A stretch of 64,000 nt of DNA from Vitis vinifera. Taxonomy: Eukaryota; Streptophyta; Magnoliopsida; Vitales; Vitaceae. The stretch spans positions 21,889,001 to 21,953,000 of the forward strand of contig NC_081820.1 in assembly GCF_030704535.1 (NCBI RefSeq), given 5' to 3'. Shown here one piece after another: positions 35,601 to 45,745 of the stretch. Numbering within the stretch: position 1 is the first letter of the stretch; each line of letters opens with the position of its first letter. Position numbers and translations under genes: made by a program. The notes beneath the pieces were generated by a model. It did no database searches. It worked only from the letters and a program-made list of their open reading frames with translations, and had not been told where the DNA came from.

Positions 35601-36193
35601 CCTGTCTCTTAACACTATAAACACTAATTCTTTCACGTAATCGATCCTGATTGAGAAACATATCTAAATCAGTTGGCACACGAAGCGTGCACTACGTAGA
35701 GTGAATAAAGTAACATGTATATCAAGATCAATGCGGGGGTATGAAGTCATGTTGTCGTGCATTATCATGCGCGAGTCATTTTTCACACCCAAGGCTATAA
35801 AGTGCCGTTGGTTTTTGGCTGGCATTTGTGGTTGACAGATAATGACCCATTTAAGTAATGGAATTATAGAAGAGGAAACTCGTGACGCCCACGCAGCCAT
35901 GTGGGGTTCGAGTTCAACAAAAGACAAAGGTGGGTGATATTCAACAAAACACTATGAACGTTTTACACTGCAAAAATAGGTCTAAATCACATCTGTTTAT
36001 TCTACTAAGATTATAGTAGTAATAATGGGTACAATGAGAAAATTTGAAGGAAAATTTCTATGCAAAAATGGCTCTTACCCATCTGGCTGCTTTGCAGCTT
36101 GTACCTTGTGCCAGGAATATACTGTATATATATGTATATACTTATTTGGGGGGAAAAAGGAAGAAGAAATTCTTGTTTTTTTGAAAATTGGTT
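32607..36193. other. Spacer between the convergent PPR and HMA-like genes
   Basis: The first several hundred bases are the probable PPR 3' UTR. The remainder has no recognisable protein. Open frames at 33414-33671 (+) and 34009-34269 (-) resemble nothing I know and have no supporting context. An AT-rich dispersed repeat at about 35107-35412 recurs elsewhere (46.0-46.7 kb, 50.9 kb). A short GC-richer segment with a ggcggcggc run lies at 35570. Confidence 0.5.
35107..35412. repeat. Dispersed AT-rich MITE-like repeat, family C
   Basis: It runs from ttgtttttggaagcaattttt to ttgtttttgaaaacactttct and contains attaaaaataaa and ttttcaaaacataattaaaaaatatagaaaacaagtt. The same segments recur in order at 46030-46370 and 50898-51260. 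The two ends are related in inverted orientation only weakly. No coding sequence is present. Confidence 0.5.
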
Positions 36194-36852
36194 TTATTTT
36201 TTCTCATCCTTTTTCTCTTCTTTCTTGTCTTCTTTCTTTTCCTCTTTCTTTTCTTCCTTTTTCTCTTCCTTCTTCTCTTCTTTCTTCTCCTCTTTCTTCT
36301 CCTCTTTGGCTGGCCCAACTGATATTATGTCGACTTTGCCTACTTTCTTCAGTTTCTTCACCACTGCAACTGCATCCATCACTCCAATTACAGTTAGCTT
36401 CTGCTCCTTCATATCAGCAGCAATTGAATCAACTCCTGTTCAGTCAAATCACTACAAATTCAGAGCAAAAATCAAGAGAGAGACACAAAAAGATAATTTT
36501 TTTTTCTTTTTAATTTGTGAGAGTTCACAATCTTCATCTTCCCAAAAGATTTTTCATTTTTCACAGTTCTGACAAAAATTGAAATAAAAAGGAACCAGAG
36601 AAAACAATTGCACGCATAAGATTTTGATTTTTCCTCGAGAATTTAAGGGAGAAAAGTGAAATATTCGTATTAAAAATACCATAAATATCAGCTGCAGCTT
36701 CCATGGCTTTCTGCTTGGTCTTGTCATCACTCATGGTCATGACCTTCAACACCACCTTCTGCTGCAGATTCCAAACAGAGAATATCAGAAACTAGAAAAA
36801 ATTAATGTCGAATCGGTGATGAGTAATGGATGAAAAATGGTACCTGAGCCAT
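36194..36852 (-). CDS. HMA-fold protein without metal-binding cysteines, Lys/Glu-rich tail, 3 exons
   Basis: Exons on the minus strand: 36852-36844 (only Met-Ala-Gln), 36758-36680 and 36435-36194, 109 residues. Residues 4-72 have the heavy-metal-associated ferredoxin-like layout: KVVLKVMTM, helix [32 protein letters not shown], and helix [13 protein letters not shown], then VDIISVGPA. The MxCxxC metal site is replaced by [10 protein letters not shown], as in a plant HIPP-like subgroup, so copper or zinc binding is not expected. Residues 73-109 are almost only Lys, Glu and Asp, and the protein ends in KKDEKK with no CaaX prenylation motif. The three-residue first exon is unusual but supported by CAG|GTACCA and an acceptor that restores frame. 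Its role is unknown; this HMA subclass includes targets of pathogen effectors in other plants. Confidence 0.88.
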
Positions 36853-38227
36853 GGGAGGAGGGGTCAAGAAACCGTGAGCTTTGAACAAAGGAAAGAATGA
36901 ATGCAGGCATTGAAAGTGGGGGCCCTTTTAAATGGCGAGATGCAGAGGATTCAATGGCATGCATCATCACAGATGGCTTGTGTGAAAGTCCCCTAGTTCC
37001 AATGTTGACAAAATTCAGCCACTTGATTGGGGGGGCCTATGTTGATTCTAAATCCCAACATGATGCATACACTTAAAAGTTTTTCTCATGTGAACCCCAC
37101 CCTATCATTTTTTTTTATTAAAAATTTTATACACTAAGGAAAATAATACCCGATCACAATATATCACATATTCATATCGATCATAACTTGTCACGTATAT
37201 AATTTAATTTATTTGTATTTTAGTATTATATATTTATGTACTCATTTGATGGTCTAGATTTCACGATACATTTTCAATAACAGATTACGACTTCAATATC
37301 GTAAAATTTTCAATGCTTGGATCAAGTATTTTCAGATAAATTCTTTTCTAAAATTAGCAACATTCGCCTGAATGCACCATTACTTGATAGTTGATGATCC
37401 AAAAGTCATTGACGGTGGATTCCCTGTAGATGATATAGGTGGGACCCCGCGATGATGGACACCTATGAGGTACCAATGCCGGCAAGGTCCTTGCGTGGGT
37501 CCTAAGTATTATTTGAACGGCTCAAATCAAAAGCATCCAACGGATAATTACAGGTGTGGTCTAGTCGGCTGAGTCATTCATTGGAAAAGGGCGGCCTCTT
37601 GTGGCCCTTTTCAAGATTCTCTCCTTCGAAAAGGCTTAACCGGTCATGGGTTGTGTGTCCACACCAGCTTCATTAAGAAAGTGATTGCGACCCTTCGTTG
37701 AGGTAAAATGTTTGTTGGTATCTGACGCAAAAAGGAATTCTGATTCATTGCAATAATGGTGGGAAGGTGGTGGATGTGATACATGTAGGGTTGGGGGCCG
37801 AGAAAATATTGATGGTATTGGGAATTTGGGGTAATAGTAATGGTGATGACAATGATAATTAGATTCTCTTAACCAAAAAGTTGAGATTTAGGGGTGTTTA
37901 TTAACTAGTTGAACCCATCATGCAAATCAAGTGCTCTATTGAAAGAGTAATGTCATTTTCCTTTCCAACGGCTTTTTTGGCCCACATTAAATATCAAATT
38001 GATATTTATAAAAATATATTATATATATAATTTGTTCTCATTACTTTGTAATCCACTTGCATCCTATTCATTTTATATTTTGACCTTAATCTTTTATATT
38101 TTAGTCATGTTCTTTTGTTACTTGATTGTATACATTTATATCATTATCTAATGTCTACAAACTATTAAAAGGAGGTTGGTCGTAGATCTTAAGTAGATTG
38201 ATCGTAGATCAGCTTTTTATCTGAGAG
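36853..38227. other. Promoter side of the HMA-like gene and spacer
   Basis: The first few hundred bases are the presumed promoter of the minus-strand HMA-like gene; a ttaaaag near 36926 is a weak TATA candidate. Between 37420 and 37700 the base composition rises in GC, with no open frame of note. No other gene is seen. Confidence 0.45.
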
Positions 38228-38570
38228 GAGATGATGAATGTCAAGCTGCATTTGACAGAATGAAGTGCTTGCTCAATCCACCTATATTGGTCCCACTAGT
38301 ACCAGGTCGACCACTTCCACTTTATCTCTCTGCAATAGACAACACTATCGGAGTGGTTTTGTTTTGGTCCAGTATGACGATATAGGAAAGAAAGAGAAGT
38401 TGGTCATAAATCAACAAGTCATTGATCGAATATGAAAAAAAGTACAACTCACATGGATAAGACTTGTTTAGCATTGGTATGGGCATCGCAAAAATTTGGA
38501 CACTCTTTCCTAGACCATTCCGTCATATTGTTGGCACAAATGAATCTTAAGCTTTATGGGCATTTCATTG
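38228..38570 (+). pseudogene. Ty3/gypsy RT-RNase H remnant
   Basis: From 38230 the plus strand reads DDECQAAFDRMKCLLNPPIL, then VPGRPLPLYLSAIDNTIGVV, the connection to gypsy RNase H. After a stop it continues in a second frame (QYDDIGKKEKLV) and then in a third (TCLALVWASQKFGHSFLDHS). At least two frameshifts are therefore present. No LTR was found nearby, so this is an isolated relic. Confidence 0.8.
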
Positions 38571-39457
38571 GTTTGTATCACAATTTTATTTTTTTTGTAC
38601 TTTCATCTCATTCTTTTGTCTTTGTTTCTATTTGTTTTACCTTGATTTCATATATTTATATTCTTATTCAATAATGCATATTTTATTTTATACTTCCAAA
38701 AATTAAGATTGTAATTTCGACAACATTTTCCCATTATATATATATATATCAATTTTATAAGATAATTGAACATTATAGCACCGGCTGTGAAAAAGAAAAT
38801 CTAAAAATGACTAATTAAGCTATTGTTGTTTTTTAAAATAACCCTAACAGAAAAATAAAAGCAATATATTCTTTTAGAATACTTTATTTTACGTTTTCTC
38901 ACTGTCCAATACATTGAACAAAATTCTCAAAAATAGTTATCAAATAAGGTTATAATATTTCAGAACTTTCTCTATTTTCTTCTTCTAGATTCTTAATTTG
39001 AGATATTTTCATTTTTTTACTTAACTTTTATAATAGGAAGAAGATGCCGAACATTACTTTTAAGAAGCATTTCTAAAAATTGTTGTAATAAAAAGACCCA
39101 TGAATCTTTATCAAGCTTTGTTAGGTATTAATTTTTTTTTCAAATATTAGAAGTTATCCCGTGTATTATGGACAAATCTAAATTTTCCGAAAGTATAAAT
39201 TACTTCTTTTGACCCTTATTATGAAAAAAAGTCCAAGACTTTACTAGGGAAACATTTATAATTTATGAGTAATGATGAAAATATTTTAAATTTATGAAAT
39301 ATCGATTTTACAAAAATATTGAAAATATCAAACATAAACTTTGAAAAAAATAAATTGATCAAAATTCATACATGAAAATGTTAGAAAAAAACTTCAAAAA
39401 ATAATAAAATATATAATAATACAATATTAAATAAGTTGTTTCCAAGGTGTGGTGTTG
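38571..39457. other. AT-rich spacer
   Basis: No gene, RNA or transposon end is recognised. The sequence is strongly AT-rich with short homopolymer runs and a small (ta)n at 38740. Confidence 0.5.
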
Positions 39458-40533
39458 TGGACCCCGCATTTCGACTCATGCGTTTTTCACTCGATGGCGA
39501 GCTCGATTTCCATTTGAAAAAGATTTTATTCATTAAAAAAAATGACTTAGAGTCGCCAATTATTTTTATTTTATTTTATTTTTAAAAGGGTAAACAAAAT
39601 AAGAAAGAAAACCCTAAGTGTGACTCCTTATTTTGGAAAAGATGGTCTATAAAAAATCGGATCGGACTCAGGGGTTAGGTTACTTATCGGGGAGGTACGG
39701 TAAAGACCGTAGCACCCCTCTAAGTCTCTAAAGTCGGGTCTCTACTAATAAAACGAAGCTGACGTGACAATCAATAGGAAAATCAATAGATATTCAAATC
39801 GATCATGCACATATGAGAATCAAAACATACATAGAGAATGACCAGAATGGGAGTGGATGCGTACCCGGGCCACGAACGAACAATGCACTATCATAAAAAT
39901 GGGGCCAGTATACAATAAAGAGTACAAACCATATCACATGCATCACCAAACAGAAATTAAAAGTGTTCGAGGGAAAACTGGATTTTTTAAATTTATTTAA
40001 AAATTGGAGTCTTAGAGGTTATTAGAAAATTGGAGTTTTAGAGATTATTTAAAAATTGGATTTTTAAAAATTAAATGTAAGAATGAGAATTTTAGAAATT
40101 AAATTTGAAAGAAATTGGAATTTTGTAAATTATTTGAGAGTTTGAGATTTTAAAAAATTAAATCACGAAAATCGGGACTTTGGATCTATGATCTCTTTGG
40201 TATTCATTGATCTTTTAGTTAATTGTCATATTTGTTTCACCTTATTTAGTAGAGACCCGTTTTTAGGGGCTTAGAGGAGTGCTTTCGATTTTTTTTACTG
40301 TATCTTCCCAATAAGTAACCTGACTCCTGGACCCAACTCGGTTTTTCATAGACCTGCTTTTCCAAATAAGAAATCACACTTAGGGTTTTTTTTTTCTTAT
40401 TTTGTTTTCTCTTTAAAAATAAAACAAAAATAAGTGGTGACTCCAAGTCATTTTCTTAATAAATAAACATTTTTTCAAATAAAAATCGAGCTCGGCATTG
40501 AGTGGAAGCACATGAGCAAAAATGCGGGGTCCA
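39458..40533. mobile_element. Inverted-repeat element (MULE-like or fold-back), arms about 290 bp
   Basis: The left arm (39458-39748) and right arm (40246-40533) are inverted copies. The left starts TGGACCCCGCATTT, and the right ends AAATGCGGGGTCCA. Both arms carry gagctcgattt, tgacttagagtc or its variant, aaccctaagtgtga, ggttacttat and gggtctctacta in mirrored order. The 0.5-kb interior includes short AT-rich repeats (aaattggagttttagag) and no transposase. Long terminal inverted repeats suggest a non-autonomous Mutator-like element, but no 9-bp target-site duplication was found, so the class is uncertain. Confidence 0.8.
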
Positions 40534-41260
40534 TAGGGTCATTTGTAATTTGATTTCTACTTATTATTAACATTACCGACCTTATTTAAAGAAGATTAAA
40601 AGTAGAAGATTCCGAAGTGTTAATAATGAATGAGAAAATTTGAAATTAAAAAAAATGTCAGTGCATGAGATGGTTCATGTCTTTAAACCATTTTGTATAT
40701 GGTTGATGAGATGGTTTACATAAATATATTTAGATCACATTTGATTAACCATATTTTTAGGCTATGTTTCATCAATAAAATATAGTAAGATATGTTTATC
40801 TTAAGAAATTATCAATCATATATATATATATATATTAGGATTTTCATTTAATTTTAGGATATGATATTTTTGAATATTATATTGAAAAAGGTATGTTATA
40901 CCGTGATAACGTGTATAAGGAAATAAAAATAAAAATTACATTACATCTTTATCATTAAGAAAAATAAAATTTTTCTCATATTTAGCATTATTAGCCAATT
41001 CTTCTACAAGTTATAATTTAATAAGTAAAATTTATTTTATTGTCATGATATCCATGAGATTTAAATTTATAAATAAAAAATATTATATTATGTTGTTAAA
41101 TATATAAAAATATTTTGTATATTAAAGTATCATATATTAATATTATTTTATGTTGTATTTTATATGTACTTTTAAAAGTTTTTGCCTTTTTTAAACTACA
41201 ATTTTTAATAAAAAAATTTGTTTTGTACAATAAGTAATATAAAAACAAAGAAAATAGATA

Positions 41261-41590
41261 AATGGAATAAATTTATAATTAATGGGATATGTATATCTTA
41301 CATCTTAGTTTAAGATTGTTATACCACAAGAGATATAAAAAAAAGATTGAATAATATACTCTACTTTTTATTCTAATCGAAGTTTGATTTAATATGAGAT
41401 AGAATATGTAATTTTATTTCTTATAAATGGAATAAATTTATAATTAATGGGATATGTATATCTTGCATCTTAGTTTAAGATTGTTATACCACAAGAGATA
41501 TAAAAAAAAGATTGAATAATATACTCTACTTTTTATTCTAATCGAAGTTTGATTTAATATGAGATAGAATATGTAATTTTATTTCTTATT
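41261..41590. repeat. 165-bp tandem duplication, nearly perfect
   Basis: Copies at 41261-41425 and 41426-41590 both start aatggaataaatttataatt. By eye they differ at one base only (cttacatct versus cttgcatct), so the duplication is very recent. No function is evident. Confidence 0.92.
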
Positions 41591-41870
41591 TTATCTCATG
41601 CAATGTAAAGCTAACCAAACATAACCTTAATATTTTTCTATTGATGAAAAGTTATAAAAGTTGGATAATCAATTTTCTTAAAGTTTAAATTTGTGGGAAT
41701 TGCACCCTTGGAAGATTAATTTGGACGTTATACAAAGTTATCTCCAATACCTTCGCACATGTGAAACTACTTTTTTTTTGGGTTGAGACTTACTGGTCTA
41801 ATATTATGTTGGATAACTAATTTTTTTAAAAACTCAAACTCGTTGTTTGTATTTGATTTAAGGGAATTGT

Positions 41871-42137
41871 TAAGAAAAATATATCATAGAAAATAATTTT
41901 CATGTTTGCTTTTATTATGAAAAAGAAGAAAGGAAATAAAACATAACTTAAATTAGTTAGAAATTTATATATTTTCAAATTATTTAATTTTTATATGGAA
42001 TAATTAAAATAAATTAAATAAATTTAAAATAGCATATAAAAAAAATTATTTACTTTAAATTCAATTTTATTTTCTTTCATTTTTTTTTCTTTTTATTTTC
42101 TTTCTTTCAAATTTTCTAAGAGTCAAACATAGTCTAT
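41871..42137. repeat. MITE-like repeat, family B copy
   Basis: This segment shares with 45426-45745 and 47495-47782 the ordered landmarks gttaagaaaaata, tagaaatttatatattttcaaatta, atggaataa(t/a)aaaataa and a long ttttctttc tract, ending aagagtcaaacatag. The best-preserved copy has inverted TTTGGTTCC ends; here they are decayed. Confidence 0.45.
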
Positions 42138-42523
42138 TAAATTTGGCTCACATTGTATATCATGCTCTCCAATAATAATGAGTCAAGAGACAAATAAAAT
42201 GGACTATGATTGTGATACAGAAGTTGCTAGTTGTTATATCAAACTAAATCTCTATGTTTATTCAAGTGCTTAAAATTTTATTTATATACGCTAAAGTTAA
42301 GTTCGAAAAGTTCAATATGATATCGAATTATTAGAAATTTTCATAAATTACATAAATTATAAACCACCCCAAAACTAAAAAAAATTAAAACCACAAACCA
42401 TTGATCATCCAATAAATAACAAATCATACAATGCTTGACTCAAGAGGCACCAAAAAAAAAAATCACAATAAGCTCGAAGTCAAAAAGTGGTGGAATGATG
42501 GAATCAAGAAAGAAAATCCGTGT

Positions 42524-44372
42524 TCACATGATGGTGCAAGCATGCACATTTTCGTCGCTAAAAAGGGAAGCGACGGCCTCATCGGAGGCCACGGCGACGG
42601 AGTAAATGGCAGGGGTTTGGAAGAATGTATGTACATTTGAATTCACTCCATTACCGGATGTCTCATAGTAATGGTTCACAATGTGACTTGGGTACTTGTA
42701 GAATGAGGCAAAGTGCGAGTATCCCGGAAATGGCCACGGCTCCACTGCTTTTCCGGCGCGCTTAATGGCCTTTAGCACCTTCTTTTCCTCTACTAAGTAG
42801 CCTCTTACTGTGATTTTCTGCATCTCCATTTCTATGTCAACTTCCTCTACTCCTGAAAAAAATTGAAAATCATTTTCCCTCGTCAGAGCAAACCTTAGAG
42901 GGACTTGTAGACTAGGAGAATGTTTTATAAAGCAATTTATTCACTTAATATAATTAATGACTTAATTTAAGTTATTAAGTATGTTTGGAAAAGTAATTTT
43001 ATGTCGTTACTTAAAGTTAAAAAAGACTTTAGTAAGTCAACTTAAAGAAATTATTTTAAGTTATTAACAGTTAAATATTAATGTTTTGATCTTGTAAAGG
43101 GGGAAAAGTGAAAGACCAAAAATTTGATCTTTCAGTCTGTCCTTTGGACTTGGTAATATTGCTATTGTGAGCTTTAGGCCCACCCTAAACCAAGCCCTGT
43201 GAGACACCTGCTGGAGGTGGACCTCAAGGCCCACTTCTTTTATTGGATGCCACCCAACAACTAAACAAGACCCAAACCATATGGATCCACATAACTACTT
43301 GAGAGGCTCAAACAAGAGATCTCTCTTTCATTTGCCAAGGGCACCATGATTACGCACATGTTAAGGACTAAGAGGTGTTTGTTTTTTAGTTGAATAGAAA
43401 AATCAAATATTTTAATTTTTTCCATTCAAATAAAAGTAACTTGTTGATATCAATCAATATAAGTAAAGTAAATTTATTATCAATAGATCCAGTTTAGTTC
43501 TATTGATTGATATTAATAAATTATTTTTAACTAAATGAAAAAAAATTAAAAATATATAACTTTTTCTATTCAACAAAAAAACAAATAGTTAGTTTTCAGA
43601 TTTAAATATTTATAATTACGGTTATATTCATAAAGAAGTAAATATAATAGTAGATTGTTTAACTAAAAAAAATATTTATAATATACGATCTATTATTTGG
43701 AGGTGGTCAGATTTCTTCGAAATATAACAAAATATGGTTTTGAAGATTACTATGATTCGTTTTGAAGATTAGTGTGACTTGTCCTTTAGTTGAATTTATA
43801 GATACTTTATTTTTCAATTTCTTTCTATATATATATATATATATATATAAAAGAACATATTAACTAGTTAGTTTGTCAAATAAATGATATAAGACATAAA
43901 TATCCTTTATTTTATATAATATTTCACTGCATACACATGTTAAAAAATTACATAGACAATTTTATTAAAGATTTTCATAAACTGAAACATGCATATTCTT
44001 GGGAAAGCTTGGGGTTTTTGACAAATGAGAATACATTAAATTCCTCATAAACCAATTCCCCAAAGACAATCTTATCATAGAAAAATGCAGGCAAATCAGG
44101 CAGAAGAACATGGCTTCAGCCTTGCAAGGCGAAAACCTAGGCTTGATAGATGGCAAAACCAACCACTATTCCATTATAAAGAACGTGTAAAGTATATAAA
44201 TATATACCTTTGAGCTTGAAGAGAGCTTTCTTTAGCTTGGAAGCACATCCCTCACAGTCCAAGTTTGGAACTCTTACCTCCACCATCTGCAAAACCCACA
44301 TTCATATGATAAGAATCTCCACTCCCACCACATACCCAGATTGAGATAAGAGAAATAGAGACTCACAGACAT
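42524..44372 (-). CDS. Heavy-metal-associated isoprenylated plant protein (HIPP), 3 exons
   Basis: Exons on the minus strand: 44372-44367 (Met-Ser), 44286-44208 and 42852-42524, 137 residues, with the last two introns-to-exon joins at phase 0 and 1. The HMA domain (about residues 3-70) has the metal site LDCEGCASKLKKALFKLKG with Cys13 and Cys16. The second strand-helix unit is KITVRGYLVEEKKVLKAIKRAGK. The C-terminal half (EPWPFPGYSHFASFYKYP, AVASDEAVASLFSDENVHAC) is that of the HIPP28-31 group. The protein ends CTIM, a CaaX box for farnesylation, so membrane association is expected. HIPPs act in metal homeostasis and stress. A 1,355-nt second intron contains a MITE-like repeat and a (ta)n tract, and explains the spread of a small gene. 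Confidence 0.92.
43374..43588. repeat. MITE-like repeat, family A copy 4, inside the HIPP intron
   Basis: It starts ggtgtttgttttttagttgaat and ends attcaacaaaaaaacaaat. The inverted ends and the interior tattgattgatattaataaatt and attatttttaactaaatg segments match the copies at 684, 2071 and 19592. It lies wholly in the second intron of the HIPP gene. Confidence 0.6.
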
Positions 44373-44470
44373 AGTGTTCTTAGCAAGCTTCTTGAGAATA
44401 TAGAGAGATGGAATATATATTGATCGTCTGTGTGTGGTGGGTCTTAGGACTTTGGCCTATATGTGTATAA

Positions 44471-44478
44471 TATATATA
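44471..44478 (-). promoter_or_regulatory. TATA box of the HIPP gene
   Basis: A TATATATA motif lies about 100 bases upstream of the HIPP start codon on the minus strand, at a position that would allow a leader of about 70 bases. The surrounding DNA is also AT-rich, so the assignment is moderate. Confidence 0.5.
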
Positions 44479-45425
44479 CACGGACGCAGAAAGAGGGTGC
44501 CTGAGGGTTTAAGCCTTTAAAACGCTTAGAGGAGCGTTGGGGTTTGAAATTCAAAAAGCAAAGAGGGAGTTATCCATCACGCGTGGAATGGGAAAGCGTG
44601 ACTTTTACAAACCATCCCCAAAACCCAAAGCTAATCTCCCTTTCTCTACAGAAAAGCTGAATCAGCTTTGTCACTGCAGAAAATTTTTCTCAGAAAAACA
44701 AAGATATTTCCATGACAAAAGCTGGGAAATCAGTAACTTAATTAATGCTATGTTTTTTTATCAAAATTTTTCCATTTCAGACTGAATATTGTTGTTTTTG
44801 ATGGGGGAGGGGACATGGGATGTTGGGTGGTCTGCTCCACAGCTGATCAGAGAGTAGGGTATCCTATAATCCTTAGTGAAGGTGAAGGAAAAGTTAAAGG
44901 TATGTGGGTATGAAGAACTGGCTTCCATGACAATGGAGGTGGGCCTGGTTTGGAAAAACAGAGCAAATGATTTATATTCTCTTGGAAGGCTGCAAAAGAG
45001 AAGAAATACAGAAGATTGACAAAAAGGATGAAAGAAAAAGAGCGAGGGAAAGTAAATATGATTCTGTTGTGTCCCTTCAGGAATTAGTAAAGAAAATATG
45101 CTCATGATTTGGAAGGACCTGTTTGGGGAGCATAATGAACAGAGACATAATGGGTTGCAGGGCCAATGTTTCCACATCTTAATATTGGACTTACTATATA
45201 GACAGGAAGAGAATATCAGGGGGGTCCTTGCTCATGATTTTGAACCATCCACCACTTAGGCTTTGTTTGGATCTCAAATTTAGTACCAAAAGTTTGATAG
45301 TGTTAGAAAATTAACTAAGAATAGAATTGGAGTAGAAATGAAATTGAAATTAGAATGAGAAGAAAATTAAGAAAAAAGTTAATTTGATCCAAATGTGTGA
45401 TTAATGGGAAAGGAATGAGATTTTT

Positions 45426-45745
45426 AGACCATATTTGGTTCCTAGAAAGTATTAAGTAAATGAAAAAAATGTTAAGAAAAATAGTTTTCTAATATTTGAT
45501 TTCATAATAAAAAATATGAAAGAAAAGTAAATATAATTAAAATTAATTAAAGATTTATGTATTTTAAAATTATTCAATCTTTATATAATGGAATAAAATA
45601 AGTGAAATGAGTTGGAAAAAGTATTTAAAAATGATTATTAATTTTGAATTTATTTTTTTATTTTTTTTCACTTTTTTTTTTCTACTTTCATTCTCTATTT
45701 TCTCTCTAGTACTTTTTCTCATATTTTTGGGAACCAAACGTAGCC
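45426..45745. repeat. MITE-like repeat, family B, best-preserved copy
   Basis: The ends are inverted: accatatttggttcctagaaag at the left and tttgggaaccaaacgtag at the right. The interior is A/T with a pyrimidine-rich tract near the right end. Related segments occur at 41871, 47495 and 55310. Confidence 0.6.

Larger units (their letters stand above)
40534..42523. other. AT-rich spacer with a recent tandem duplication
   Basis: No coding region is recognised. The notable features are the 165-bp tandem duplication at 41261-41590 and a family B MITE-like copy at about 41871-42137. The right end lies downstream of the HIPP stop codon and would contain its 3' UTR. Confidence 0.5.

Noticed and set aside
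36194-36310. CT-rich tract resembling a simple repeat
   Set aside because: On the minus strand it is the Lys/Glu-coding tail of the HMA-like protein, in frame with the upstream exons, so it is listed as coding.
39449-40542. 9-bp target-site duplication around the inverted-repeat element
   Set aside because: The 9 bases outside each arm do not match, so the Mutator-like assignment is left as a possibility only.
44761-45177. 138-codon minus-strand open frame
   Set aside because: It has no recognisable motif, shows homopolymer-derived Phe/Ser runs, and has no splice or promoter context. It lies just upstream of the HIPP promoter.
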